Source: Gnetum montanum
Taxonomy: Eukaryota > Streptophyta > Gnetopsida > Gnetales > Gnetaceae
NCBI GenBank assembly: GCA_015680685.1
Contig: MNCI01036469.1
Span: forward strand, 798,294 to 862,293
Direction: 5' to 3'
DNA: 64,000 nt
Both the position numbers and the translations under genes were made by a program. The first letter of the stretch is position 1; each line of letters opens with the position of its first letter. The notes under the pieces were generated by a model, which saw nothing but the letters and a program-made list of their open reading frames with translations, had not been told where the DNA came from and made no database searches. Shown piece by piece: positions 43,399 through 55,072 of this stretch.

Positions 43399-45127
43399 CT
43401 AGGCATCAAATCCAGGAGGAGCTTGATCTTCAGACTCCTCCACATCATCCTGCCCCACTCCACTGGGGCCACCTTCCTGGCCACCGTCATCCTCGTGATT
43501 TTGTAAAAGGTAAAAAAAAATTAACAAAGAAAGACGACATTTTCTAATAAAAACTAATAAGCAAAATTGACAAATCTAAATGACCTACCGAAGAAGATCC
43601 TCGTAGATAAAACTCCAGTCGACGAAGGATTTCCTCTTTAGGGACACTTGCCTAGTCAATTCCATCAAGACCCAGATCAATGTTGGCTAAGGCCTTCCCT
43701 TTGTCCACTGCGGACCAAGAGGGACATTTAAGAGGAAACTCGCCCATAGAAACCTCCCCAGAAGCTGTAGTGATGACCCTCTTGGGAGACTCCATCTCTA
43801 CCAAGTGGGACATTTAAGAGCAAACGCGTCAAATGAAGATCGTAAGCCTAAACCATCTACAAACATCTCCAGCTGACGCTTTTCAATCGATTGTTCCTTT
43901 AATGATTTTTTATAATGATACTTATGCATCTTTTCATCTTGACCCCATTTCTGCACCTTAGACGCGAAAGCTTTACAATCTTGGCATTTGAGATTCAGCA
44001 GGTCTATTTGTGCCTTACGCTCTGCTAGCTCTTGGGTCATGGTTACTTGGCGATTCAATAAATTCCAATACCTAGGATAAGTAATCTCAGAGGTTTGCCA
44101 AGAATGATCACCCGTCAACCTTGCCGAGGCAAACTCATAGCACGACTTAAAATCATCTCATTCTACTATTAGCCTGGCAATCTCCTTTTCCCTTGCCTAG
44201 ATTTGCAACCATAGTTTCTCGATGGAACGCCTACAGGTCCAAAGAGACTTAGCATTCTACACAACACATTCTGCCACTTCATCATAGATCTGTCTTAGCA
44301 CTTGCTCAATCTCTGATGGTAGTGTAGGTAGACTGTCAATGCAAGTGGCCTTAGATGGATCCCACTTCAGCTTAGTCCCTATCCATGTGAGAAGAACATG
44401 CATTAGACATCAGACGGTGGAAACGGATGTGAAAACCGAAGACTCAAAACGCTTAAGACATATGTACCTATTTTAGGATGAGCTTGCTGGATGTGATCAA
44501 CTACCTCATCAACGATAACAAGGACAAAATCCATCTTACTTGGTATCTCAGTCCAAGTAAATGGTTCATTTTTAGGAGATGTGTCAACTTCGGTGGTCTT
44601 TCCCGTTGGAGTCTTCATCATAGGTATTTCCAAACGGACATTAGGAATCGTCCTAGTTTCAACATTTCCACCTAGTAGCAGCAAAAACATAAAATTAAAA
44701 CTCTGAATAATAGAAAGAATAATTCAAGAGCCGAATAAACATAATAAGGAGAACATACCGGAATATCTGTCCTCTTCCAAATTCGGGGGATCACCAAGGT
44801 CTAACCTTCCTTCGAAGAAACCATCAAACATCTCATTGACTTCATCTTGATCATCAATGTGACCCTTTTCTGTGATATCTCCCTCCCTCTCTTTCACTTC
44901 TTCGCTCAAAGGGGCAGGGACTTCCATCTCATCGTTACCCACTTTGTCCTCCCCATCTAAGTTCATTGGGACCTCTTCCTCCTTGACAATCGGTTGTAAC
45001 ACATCCCTTCTGACTTTAGGAGTTGACTCTGATGACATTCATAAGTTCAAAATTAGCTTCGGATAAATGGCCAGAAAATAATAATGATAATAAAATAAGG
45101 ATAAATGAGTGAATCAAGCTTACTTAC

Positions 45128-46174
45128 CCCGTGCAAGCATTTTAAATCATATGCGTTTCACCTTGGGTTCATCTACAGTTGGAGCCACCTCTTTAGAGAG
45201 CTTAGGTTGTTGGACCTTGGACTTGGCCTTCCCGATTGTTTTCTTGATTACTCGATCGGCTCTCCTAGCAGTATAGGGCACATCACCTAGTTCCAAACCT
45301 ATGCTGCCATGCATATGAATTGAATGGCTAGATGACCCCTCCATTGTAACAGAAACCAATTCGTCAATCCCCTCGGGAGCATCCTGAGATCTTGTCATCT
45401 CAAATAAGTGGTGAATCCACGAGCGAGACAGTTGCCCACGATCCCTTAACACATACTTGTTGTCCACGTGAACAACTAGAAATTCAGCTAGCCGGTGTAA
45501 GTAACCGGTGAAGAATGCAAAGGTGAAATGGGACTGCACTTCAATGTTTGAACGCAACCTCACTATCTCCCCATGGAAACCGGAAAGTAAAAACTGCACC
45601 CAATTATAGCATACCCCTGTCTCCAGAATTGTGCGCATGATGCCCACAGATTCTACCCCAAAAGTCCTCACTTGGGATAAGGACTTGGGAAACACTCATG
45701 CTCTGAACAGGGGGTACAACTCATTGACTTCAGTCACTTTTGATTTTCCCTGCATAGGGAATCCCTTAGCACCTTTAAGAATGCCCAACCAGTCCTCCAA
45801 CTCATGGACAACATGGATCTCTTTTTGCACTCGATCCAAAACCACTCTAGCCCCATCTGCTGGTACACCAAAGAGGTCTAAAAAGAACTCCGCCAACAGA
45901 TGGAAAACTACTTTAACTCCCTTGATGCGAGTGCTATAATAAGTAACAGCTTCGTTGAAAGAATCAACGATCGCGATCATCTCGATCACAGAGATATCAA
46001 AACTTAGGACAATAAATAACTCCATGAGGCTAGCATCACTTAAAAAATTGATAATATGTGGCGATGCCTTGTCATGTAGCCATTGTTGTGCATCATTGAT
46101 CTCCCCGAATTTCATGGCTAAGGTGCTCTCAGTCTGCCCAGTTGTGATGGTGACTCTGCTCGGTGGAACACCCA
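45128..46174 (-). pseudogene. Exon 4 of the C antisense gene
   Basis: 1047 nt, bounded by acceptor GCATACAG and donor GTAAGT. Its translation is open except for a TGA at about 45696 (in LFRA*VFPK, where B has CGG-type Arg) and a TGA near the end. It aligns with B over its full length and with E at 61980 leftward. Confidence 0.75.
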
Positions 46175-46603
46175 CTGTATGCATAAAGTAACACTATGGA
46201 GTCAATATAATTGATGATATAGCAAGCAAACGTTAAGCCTCAAAAATACCATTACTTACCGTCAGATAATGGATTAGGATCATTAGAAGTCAAATCAGCA
46301 TCACATTAGAAAAATGGCCCACTACGGGACCAATCCCTATGCAGCCACCCCCGAGCCTCACATTGTGCAAACGCCCTGGAGTATCGTTTGTGAAAATGAA
46401 CAATATCACCCTTAATTTGGGCTAACATGGCACCATGGAGAGTGGGACCCGCCATGAAAGTCTCTAAGATGGTATGAGCCAATGCAAGTCCATCGTCACC
46501 TACGCATACTCCTTTGTCAAATTGGGGCCTGCAAAGGAATGATGGTTAAAACGTGAACAACCACTAAGCATCAGAACCAAAACGATAAATTAAACAACCT
46601 TAC

Positions 46604-47053
46604 CTCTCTACCATGTACACCGTTCTAGGAGGATTTTGGAATAACGTGTGCGCACGAGCGGCCAAGAATAAGGTGCTATTAACATAGTGAGAGCCATGTG
46701 ACAATAGGTCCCATACACGTGATAATGGACAGGTAGATCTGGGCCCTCTAGAGGGACCATCCTCAATCGTAAGCGGTTCCTTGTCGATGTCCACCATGAA
46801 AGCCACAATGCCATTTGAAGATCCTAGTAACATAGTCTCAAGCACGCTCTGCGCTAATTGTTCACTTAGGTGGGACCATATTGCCATGCTGAATTTGTCT
46901 AAGATAAAGGCAAGGAATTCAGAGGCCCCTTCTCTGAACCATACCCCATTGTGATCAATGGTCATATCAGGAACTAGCTCGTCAGAATCAATTGGACCAA
47001 ACCACGTCAGAACTTCAACAAGCTCCACCACCAGGAGGAAAGGTTTGGGATCC
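46604..47053 (-). pseudogene. Exon 2 of the C antisense gene
   Basis: 450 nt, open throughout, acceptor ACTTGCAG, donor GTAAGG. Key blocks: FLLVVELVEVLTWFGPID, GVWFREGASEFLAFILDKFS, SRVWDLLSHGS, AHTLFQNPPRTVYMVE. The B copy (26439-26883) keeps VLDIVGVL, LWFRKGALEFL and VLTYFQNPPGTVYY but has frameshifts and stops. Confidence 0.75.
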
Positions 47054-47567
47054 CTGCAAGTATTTAGGAACCAGGGTTAATAAGCTATGCAAAAATAACA
47101 TTTTACATTGGGGGCCAACACTTAGAAAAATTCCCAAGTTAACGCTTAGCATGTAGACCCTACACATTGGAAAACTCAGCGTGTAGACCCTGCACGCTGC
47201 ACGGTGAAATGTGGGTACACAAACCCCACATGCTAAGCATTTTAGCCCTATCCTATATGTTGAACATACAACCAAAATTTCTCAAACATGAACGCTGGCC
47301 TGTATGCTAACATCTATACTAAAGAAACAGGCCAAGCCTCACGCTATACGCCGAAATAAAAAAAAGGGAAAATTAAGTATGAAATGAAGAAAACAGCAAG
47401 TGAAAATACAAATTTTAACAAAGGATCAGGGCTTACTAGCATGACGATCCTGACCATGAGAGGATCATGGGTTTAGGTAGGCACTGGAGCATAGCCTCGC
47501 TTTCCTCCGTGAAGGTCAAGCTAGGCTTCTTCCTTACCTGGCCTTGCGCTCGCTTACCATTGCCCAT

Positions 47568-48264
47568 CCCTGCACGTTGTGTTCACCCTGAACCCTGTGT
47601 TCATGTTGAACCCTCTACACTAGGGTTTGAACCCTGTGTTCACGTTGAACCCTGCACGTCGGGGTTTCAATTCTGTGTTCACATGGTTTGCTGTGTTCAC
47701 ACTCAGAGTTTCGTCCTCACGGCACACTAAAGATTCTCAAGAGCGTACATACCGAACTCCCTTGTTGGACTCGTCGCTCTTCGACATATGTCGTCCTTGC
47801 CGCCACCTCTATATTGTATCCACTCCTGTCCTTGCCTATATCACCATATATTCGCCTCCACGTTCACTACTCTCGATTTCATGCCAAGATGTAGATTCAC
47901 GTTGAGCTCTGGGTGCACGCCAAGATTTTGAGGTTTACTCTGAAGTTTATGCTTGCAACATCATGTTTTATATGTCTCCACATGGCACATGCCGCCTCAC
48001 CCTCTAGGAAATTTACGCCTTGGATATTTTACTTAATAAACATAGGAATTAACTAAAATACAAATACATATAAACAAAGGTAAAGATAACTATGTAGCAT
48101 TACCCACATGAAATCTTCCCTTACACAACAACTCCTATTTCCCAAACGTACACACTCTTCGTTTCTCAATCTCACACTCAATAACAATTACAAATCGCAT
48201 AATCAATTAGAAATCGTAAGCGAATTGTCACAATTAACCCAGTAAGGCCTTAAAATGCCATGAT
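47568..48264 (-). other. Upstream region of the C antisense gene
   Basis: No coding block is visible. The segment 47798-48264 is repeated as an exact inverted copy at 48387-48853 (see below). Repeated GAACCCTGTGTTCACGTTGA words lie at 47585-47700. Confidence 0.4.
47798..48264 (+). repeat. Left arm of a 467-bp inverted repeat
   Basis: Its reverse complement equals 48387-48853, apparently without a mismatch. This arm is continuous with the surrounding C sequence, so it is probably the genuine one. Confidence 0.9.
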
Positions 48265-48372
48265 TAGTCTGTCATGACTATAAATTGACAGGCACGGCCC
48301 GGTAAGGCATTAAACTGCCATGTGTCTAGGTATGACAATAAATTACCACCACATACCTTAGTCACTGCCAAA
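48235..48372 (+). repeat. Short array of the same theme before RT in C
   Basis: Units such as CAGTAAGGCCTTAAAATGCC, GTCATGACTATAAATTGACA and GTAAGGCATTAAACTGCC. The array theme therefore also occurs on the promoter side of the antisense gene. Confidence 0.6.
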
Positions 48373-48384
48373 CGTACACATGAG

Positions 48385-48385
48385 N
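48385..48385. other. Ambiguous base (N)
   Basis: Single N marking a join. The inverted copy begins two bases later. Confidence 0.95.
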
Positions 48386-48386
48386 G

Positions 48387-48853
48387 ATCATGGCATTTTA
48401 AGGCCTTACTGGGTTAATTGTGACAATTCGCTTACGATTTCTAATTGATTATGCGATTTGTAATTGTTATTGAGTGTGAGATTGAGAAACGAAGAGTGTG
48501 TACGTTTGGGAAATAGGAGTTGTTGTGTAAGGGAAGATTTCATGTGGGTAATGCTACATAGTTATCTTTACCTTTGTTTATATGTATTTGTATTTTAGTT
48601 AATTCCTATGTTTATTAAGTAAAATATCCAAGGCGTAAATTTCCTAGAGGGTGAGGCGGCATGTGCCATGTGGAGACATATAAAACATGATGTTGCAAGC
48701 ATAAACTTCAGAGTAAACCTCAAAATCTTGGCGTGCACCCAGAGCTCAACGTGAATCTACATCTTGGCATGAAATCGAGAGTAGTGAACGTGGAGGCGAA
48801 TATATGGTGATATAGGCAAGGACAGGAGTGGATACAATATAGAGGTGGCGGCA
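48387..48853 (-). repeat. Right arm of the 467-bp inverted repeat, probable assembly artefact
   Basis: It is bounded by an N on each side (48385 and 48854), identical to the reverse complement of 47798-48264, and followed abruptly by RT coding sequence that lacks its first 75 or so residues compared with B. A real inversion would not be delimited by Ns. Confidence 0.9.
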
Positions 48854-48854
48854 N
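48854..48854. other. Ambiguous base (N)
   Basis: Second single N. The C pol sequence starts right after it. Confidence 0.95.
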
Positions 48855-48861
48855 AATAACG

Positions 48862-50568
48862 ATGCCTAATGGTGAAGTTAAGGTATTAAAATTAAGCTCA
48901 CTATTACAACCTCAACTTGCCAAGGATATGAAACACGTGCTTCAAGAAAACATGAAAGCATTTGCTTGGTCTTACAATGACATGCCTGGACTAGATCCTT
49001 ATATTGTCCAATACAACATTATACTTGATCCCAAGTTAAGACCAGTGAAGCAGAAAGCACGTAAGGACAAACCTGAGGTAGCACTGGTAGTTCGCAATGA
49101 GATTACTAAGCTTTATCAAGCTGGTTTCATTTGGGCTATTGACTACGCTGACTGGGTATCCAACATGGTTATAGTCCCAAAGAAGAACAGAAGCATTTGC
49201 CTATGCATAGACTTCAGGGATCTTAACATCGCAACCATAAAGGATGACTTCCTGCTACCTAGCATTGATCAACTTGTTGATTCAACTACGGGGCATGCTC
49301 TGTTGTCTTTTATGGATGGCTTTTTGGGATATAACCAGATACGGATCAACCTGGAACATCAGCTCAGGACGACCTTCATGACACCATGGGGAACCTTTTG
49401 CTATACAATGATGCCATTTGGCTTGAAGAACGCTGGTGCCACATATCATAGAGCAATGACATTCATTTGTAGCGATTACATACTTCATTCGCTCAATGAT
49501 TATGTGGATGACATTGCAGTTAAATCAAAAACACCAGAGTAACACATACAAGACTTAGATTTGGTTTTAAAATGTTGTCTAAAATATGAACTTAGGCTCA
49601 ACCCAAAGAAATGTGTCTTTGGGGTAAAAACGGGCAAGATGCTAGGCTTCGTAGTATCAAAAATAGGAATACAAGTAGATCCGGACAAGGTTAAGGCTAT
49701 CACCAACTTGAAACCACCAAGCAACCTTACCGAACTTTGAGGTCTACAAGGTAGATTACAGTTCATTAGACATTTTATAGAAAAACTGACGGACAAGTTA
49801 AAACCTATGAACCACTTGCTATGCAAGAACGTCCATTTTGAATGGACTTCACAATGCCAAGAAGCATTTGACAATATTAAAACAACACTTGTTCAACTAC
49901 CGACAGTCTATTCGCCTCAGAACAACAAACCATTCTATATCTACCTGGCCACTTTGGATTCATTCGTCGCATCTATGCTTTGCCAGAAACGAGATGATGG
50001 AACTGAAGTCCCTATTTATTATTTAAGCCATACATTAGTAGCCCATGAGAAGAAGTACAACGAGGTGGAGAGGTCATGTTTAGCCCTTATCTTTTCCTTG
50101 AAGAAATGGCAACATTATCTCTTCCACAACCAAGTCAATATAATCTGCAAGGATAATGTGCTCAAAGCCATCATGGGCAACCTCTATGAATCAAGTAAGA
50201 TAGCTCACTGGAAAGCCATGATAGCTGAGTTTGACCTACACTACATAGCGCAGTCATCAGTTAAGGGTCAAGCTATAGCAACTCAAATGACTATATCACC
50301 AATGCATGATCAAGTGACAATAGAGCCAGAGTTCTCGGATGAAAATGTGAGTGCAATAGACATAGTGCTTGATAACTATGATGCCACCTTGAATTTTGAT
50401 GGAGCATCCACCTCCCAAGGGGGAAGTGCCACCGCTGTCATCACCTATCCCTCCAGGGAGATCCGACCCTTTACTTATCATTTCAATTTTCACTATACCA
50501 ACAACGTCGCAGAGTATGAAGGTCTCCTTAGAGGTCTCGCAGCAGCACTAGCTTCCAACATCACATGA
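48862..50568 (+). pseudogene. Reverse transcriptase and RNase H of C (N-terminus missing)
   Basis: One frame from 48862 with TAA at 49540 and TGA at about 49738. RT blocks: DWVSNMVIVPKKNRSIC, DFRDLNIATIKDDFLLPSID, LSFMDGFLGYNQI, MPFGLKNAGATYHRAM, NDYVDDIAVKS. The YVDD box is intact. RNase H remnant: FYIYLATLDSFVASMLCQ. The archaeal-type RNase H begins with LNFDGASTSQGG and VAEYEGLLRGL and is cut by TGA after SNIT. Compared with B it lacks about 75 N-terminal residues, lost in the gap. Confidence 0.88.
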
Positions 50569-52115
50569 CTCGTAGTCAGAGGTGACTCATAGTTAGTTCT
50601 AAATCAAGTCACAGATGTTTACGTATGCAAAGCACAACACTTAAAACCATACTGTGATTTGACTAAGCATTCGTTGAAGTGATTTGACAACATAGATGTA
50701 CAACATATTTCCAGAAATGATAACACCATTGCAGATGCACTAGCTACGTTAGCCCTAAACTTAGCACCAAACATGTTCCACACATTGCCTAGTTCTATAA
50801 TCAATTGTGCTAAACCCATAACTGATACTCCCGATGAATTACCGATTACATCAGTTAGTACAACACACACAGTAGAATGGTATGATAATATAAAAGATTA
50901 CCTTCTACACGGCAAAACACCGCGACATCTAACAAATGCACAAAAGGATGTAGTACGAAAACGTTCTCGATAGTATGCATTAGTAGGTGACACGTTGTGT
51001 CATAGGTCCTATGAAGGTATCCTGTTAAGGTGCGTTAGTAGCACTGATGGCCAGACCATTGTGGAGCAAGTACATGGAAGACTCTGCGGAGGGCACATAG
51101 TGCCCAAAGCAATGACAACCAAAATAAGGTGTTTAGGGTACTATTGGCCACACATGGAGTACAACTATTTCTCCAAGGTTAAACATGTAATATGTGTCAA
51201 AAGCATGGTAATCTTATACATGTTCCACCCAACGAATTGCATACGGCTCAAATCACATGGCCTTTCCAGAAATGGGGGTTAGACATCATTGGACCAATAA
51301 CTCCCCCATCTTCAGCAGGGCATAGCTTCATCATAACCACGACCAAATATTTCATGAAATGGGTGGAAGCTATCCCCCTTAGGAAGACTGCATCTAAAAA
51401 AGTATGTAACTTTATCCTAGAAAACATTGTGACCCGCTTTGGCATCCCAATGGCCATCATTACTAATAACGAACCACAATTCAGCAGTGTCGAAACAAAA
51501 ACCTTCTGCGACAGCTTAGGCATTAAACATTCATTCTCATCCCCATATTACCCCCAGAGTAACAGGTAGTCCAAAGCTACGAACAAGATTATCATCTCAG
51601 TGCTAAAGAAAATTCTTACGCAGAGCAAGAGAAAATGGCATGAACAGTTGGTATATGCATTATGGGCTTATCGCACTACGCATTGGACTTCCACAGGTAA
51701 AATGCCATATAGTCTTGTTTATGGTTCGGAAGCTATTTTATCTTTGGAGTTGTAGGTATCATCCTTAAGGATCACACTCTCTGGACTCCTCAATGAGGGT
51801 CAAAATAATGACTTGCATGTTGTTGACTTGGACTCAGTGGAAGAGGAATGTACACGTGTGCTCGATCAGATCGAGTGGTATCAGAAACAACAATGACGAT
51901 GCCATCAACATGACATTCACAAGCACCCGATCAAAGAAGGTGACCTCGTACTTAAGGTGGTCCGTGAACATGTAGAAAAGTTTGCAGCCAACTGGGAAGG
52001 GCCCTACTTGGTAGCCAAAGCATACAACAACGGAGCATTTAAACTAGCTGACATGGAAGGGAATGAGCTTGCACACCCAACCAACCACTTGTACTTGAAA
52101 CCGTTCTACGTTTGA
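50569..52115 (+). pseudogene. End of RNase H and integrase of C
   Basis: Continues with VVRGDS (third acidic residue), RNDNTIADALATLA, the HHCC finger (VHGRLCGGHIVPKA), a frameshift near 51187, then WGLDIIGPI (first Asp), TNNEPQFSS where the second Asp is Asn, and YYPQSNR*SKATNKIII where the Glu position is Lys after a TAG. The tail has GDLVLKVVRE, NWEGPYLVAKAY and ends LKPFYV with TGA at 52113-52115. All three kinds of damage would abolish activity. Confidence 0.85.
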
Positions 52116-52139
52116 GCATAAACTCAAGTATGTGCTCAT

Positions 52140-52455
52140 CCTAGAATCATGACGGTAAACTGATACCACAGATTGTCCTAGTCTCATGAAGATAAATTGG
52201 CACCACAGTTCATCTACAATGATAATAAACTAGCACCCGTCTGGTATGACATTAAACTTCCATAGTTTCATTCGGTGGAGTCCACTAAGACTATAAACTG
52301 GTTTGCCTCTCCTCAGTCTGCCAAGACTATAAACTAGCAATGTATCGTCCACTACGACACTAAATTGGCACCATCCAACAGGATATGATAGAAAACTAAC
52401 CCATGATAATCCACTATGACTATAAACTGGTAGCTTCATCTCTAGCCTCCTGATT
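52140..52455 (+). repeat. Post-integrase tandem array of C
   Basis: Units such as CCACTATGACTATAAACTGG and GTATGACATTAAACTTCC: the B post-integrase theme in reverse complement. Unit spacing is 35-50 bp. Confidence 0.75.
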
Positions 52456-53567
52456 TGTAGCTGCATTCAAACTTCATCAGAGTCGCTGCCTCACTCATCA
52501 TCAGTTGATCCTAACGACATTGCTACCATTCATATTTAGTGTCTGAAATCTCATTTGGTGCCTTTGTTTCATCAGTCACATTCATGTCTAAAGTGTTCGC
52601 TAACTCATTCACTTGTGGTTTTCTTGTCTTCTTGGAATTGTGTTTGTAGGATGACACCCAGTGGTGCTCGTACACGAATACACTTCATCATGGTGACAAG
52701 GTGCCACATTGTTTCTGACGCATGCAACCAGGTTAATCAATCTGTTCAAAAGTACATTCCTAATTTCCAATACATTCTTCATTTCCCCAACAATCTCGTT
52801 CCCCTTCCTACCCAGTCACAGTTCCCAGATACACCCAGGTCAGCCAAAACTTTGAGCATACGGTTTCACATTGCGACACTCTCAAGAAGTTACAACACAC
52901 AACACGACACATGAGCATGAGTGTAAAATTGAAAGAACGCTCTTTCCAAAAAAATGAAAAAAGAACAAAAAAATGAAAAGGAACAGAAAAGAAAAAGAAA
53001 AAGAAAAGAAAAAAGAGCAAAGAGAAAAATGAACTGCAAGCCCTTGGCACTTCCCATACAAGCCCTAGGCAGGAAGACAGTGGTCTTGGAAAGAACTGTT
53101 CGTGTCTCACACCATCATGTTTCATCTCACTGCATGGCTTTGGCTTTCGGACAATGGGTTCCCTTAGACACTCTACAAGGGTCCTGTTTCTCCAAAGAAC
53201 ACATCATCTCATCGTGTGGCTTTGGTTGTGACAACAAGTTCTCTTAAACCTGATACAGGAGTCTTGTTCCTCCAAAGGACGCACACCTCATACCTTGGTT
53301 CCAAGTCTACCAAACATTGGCCATCGACAAGGAACAACATGACTTGTTTGCACAAAGATGAATACTCCTCTCCCACACCAGCACAATTTCTTGATCAATT
53401 CCCAACCCCCTAGACATCATCTCAAAACTTCATTTCCCAATCCCAAGTACTTCTGAACATGGTGTAAGGACATCTAGCCAAGTGTCATAGGACAATGCCA
53501 CTAAGTTGCTTGTGGTGTTTTTTACTTCTTTGACGATGCCTCTCAGGTCAATTCCTCCAACCATCAA
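52456..53567 (+). other. 3' interior of C
   Basis: No domain is recognised. It includes a purine-rich run at 52944-53030 and two diverged copies of a stretch ending CTCCAAAG(A/G)AC (near 53190 and 53270). Confidence 0.5.
52944..53030 (+). repeat. Purine-rich low-complexity tract in C
   Basis: Almost only A and G (AAAAGAAAAAGAAAAGAAAA and similar). It could act as an extra internal plus-strand primer site, but is too far from the LTR to be the main polypurine tract. Confidence 0.6.
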
Positions 53568-53581
53568 CAAAGAGAGGCCAA
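53568..53581 (+). other. Polypurine tract of C
   Basis: CAAAGAGAGGCCAA directly before the 3' LTR start; identical to D. Confidence 0.8.
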
Positions 53582-55067
53582 TGAAACACCATAAAAATTT
53601 TGGCTAACACTTGTAGACAGAAATTGAGCTAAGTCATGACCAAGAATGAAAGCCTCAAAAATAGCATCAAACGGAGCAACAATTGAACAAGAAAGAGTTC
53701 CCCAAGATCCATTAGAGACTACATCAACATCTAGTAATAAGAACTGTAGGTTTCAAACTCAAAACACTTAGTTTTGACTAAGTATACTTCTTGCACACAG
53801 GCCTACATGCCTAGCATATAGCTCAGCGTGCAGAAACTTTTCAACTCCAAAAATGAATCAAAACATATCAGAATTGAGTGTCTGGACCCCTCGGGACCTT
53901 CCCAAGGGTCCCCAATAGCTCTCAGGCACTTAAAATTCAACTTTTGGGCTCCAAATGATGGGTTTTTATGCCTGCAGGTTGGCCTGCACGCCCAGCGTGC
54001 ACTCCCAGCGTGTACCATCACAGATAGACCAAAACAGACACTCAAAGCATGATTTTCACATCCAATCAACTTCAAGAGGTAGGGAAACTATCAAGCATCA
54101 TCCTAGGCTCCCAAAAATCAAGTTTTGACTTTGAAAAGTGGCACTTTCATGCTTGTACGTTGGACTGCACGCCCAGCGTGCAATCCAGCATGCACCACTT
54201 TGAACATGGTTGATTGGGCATTTTAGGCAATATTTTGACATGGAGTTAGCCCCCAAGGCATGGTCAATGAATCTACAAGTTCACTGGCTCCAAAAACATT
54301 AATTTTAGACATCATAAGGATCATTTTTGGCCCTGCATGCCCATTGTGTACACGCTGGCACACTGCACACTTGTAAAGTTTCATTCTGTTGCACTCGGTC
54401 GATGCTCCACATGTCACCCGCTCCAAAATTCTAGCATCCCACAGCTAATCATCCCATCTTAGATCCGAGTTTAATGCCCAAACTTGTACAAAAACCTGGA
54501 TTTTTGACTAGATAAGGGTTCAAAAAATTAAAGAATCTAGGCAAAAAAAAATTTGGGCAATCTACGCTGAGAACATCCAGAACACCCATCCTGTATGCTG
54601 GACTTCAACCCTGCATGCTAAGCATACAGCCTCCATGCTGTGCTTGCAGTTTAAACCAGCATACTATCATCCCTCTGCATCCACCGGGGCTCTTCGTCCA
54701 CCTTGTGCTAGATCCACAACTGTGTTTAGACCGGTGCATTGTAATTTTCATCATGCAATAATATTGCTGCATTTTTGGCTAAGATTTGCTACATTTTTCA
54801 TTCATTCTTATTTACCTTTTGTTTACATCCCTGCATGTTTACGTTCTGGTTTACATTTATTACACCGTTTACCCATAACCCAGCATATTCCACATTGGTA
54901 TATGTTCGAGGAAATCCTTGTCTGATCCGCGTGTAGACCACCCAAGGTACTCTACCTTCGTTAGTTCCAGTTCACCCTCAAGCGAAGGTAGGGTCTTCTG
55001 TGCCTGTCTGTGGATCTCTCAGTGTCTTTTTCATTCCAGCCGGGCACCAACAATTTTAGACAGTACA
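53582..55067 (+). repeat. 3' LTR of C (1486 bp)
   Basis: TGAAACACCATAAAAATTTT to CAGTACA. It matches the split 5' LTR along its length with small differences and includes the undisturbed site into which B inserted in the other copy. Confidence 0.9.
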
Positions 55068-55072
55068 TTAGG
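55068..55072. other. Right target-site duplication of C (TTAGG)
   Basis: Identical to 18479-18483. Confidence 0.9.

Larger units (their letters stand above)
43399..47567 (-). pseudogene. Antisense multi-exon gene of C, between protease and RT (degenerate copy)
   Basis: Same gene as in B, on the strand opposite gag-pol. Predicted exons: 47567-47455 (donor uncertain), 47053-46604, 46528-46260, 46174-45128, 45028-44759, 44671-44468, 44378-43589, 43491-43399. Donors read GTAAGG, GTAAGT, GTAAGT, GTATGT, GTACAT and GTAGGT; acceptors include TTGCAG and TTTGCAG. Phases agree with B (introns 3-6 phase 1). Exon 2 has DPKPFLLVVELVEVL and HTLFQNPPRTVY; exon 3 GWLHRDWSRSG; exon 4 GEINDAQQWL, LDLFGVPADG and RDRGQLSRSWIHHLFEMTR; exon 6 FTWTEIPSKMDFVLVIVDEV; exon 7 a coiled coil. 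Stops include CGA to TGA in exon 4 and a frameshift near 43800 in exon 7. Function unknown. Confidence 0.75.
18484..55067 (+). mobile_element. Element C: full-length Tat-type retrotransposon, split by element B
   Basis: The LTRs are 18484-18874 plus 36605-37693 (5', split by B) and 53582-55067 (3'). Removing B gives an element of about 18.9 kb. The order on the plus strand is 5' LTR, PBS, leader with 40-bp repeats, gag, protease, tandem array, antisense gene, another short array, [assembly gap], RT, RNase H, archaeal-type RNase H, integrase, array, polypurine tract, 3' LTR. The TTAGG duplication proves the ends. Confidence 0.9.

Noticed and set aside
47467-47905. Plus-strand frames near the antisense gene start in C
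   Set aside because: They are readings of repeated GAACCCTGTGTTCACGTTGA words and lie opposite the better supported antisense exon 1.
48387-48853. Large biological palindrome or inverted duplication
   Set aside because: Exact identity and Ns on both sides point to assembly error.
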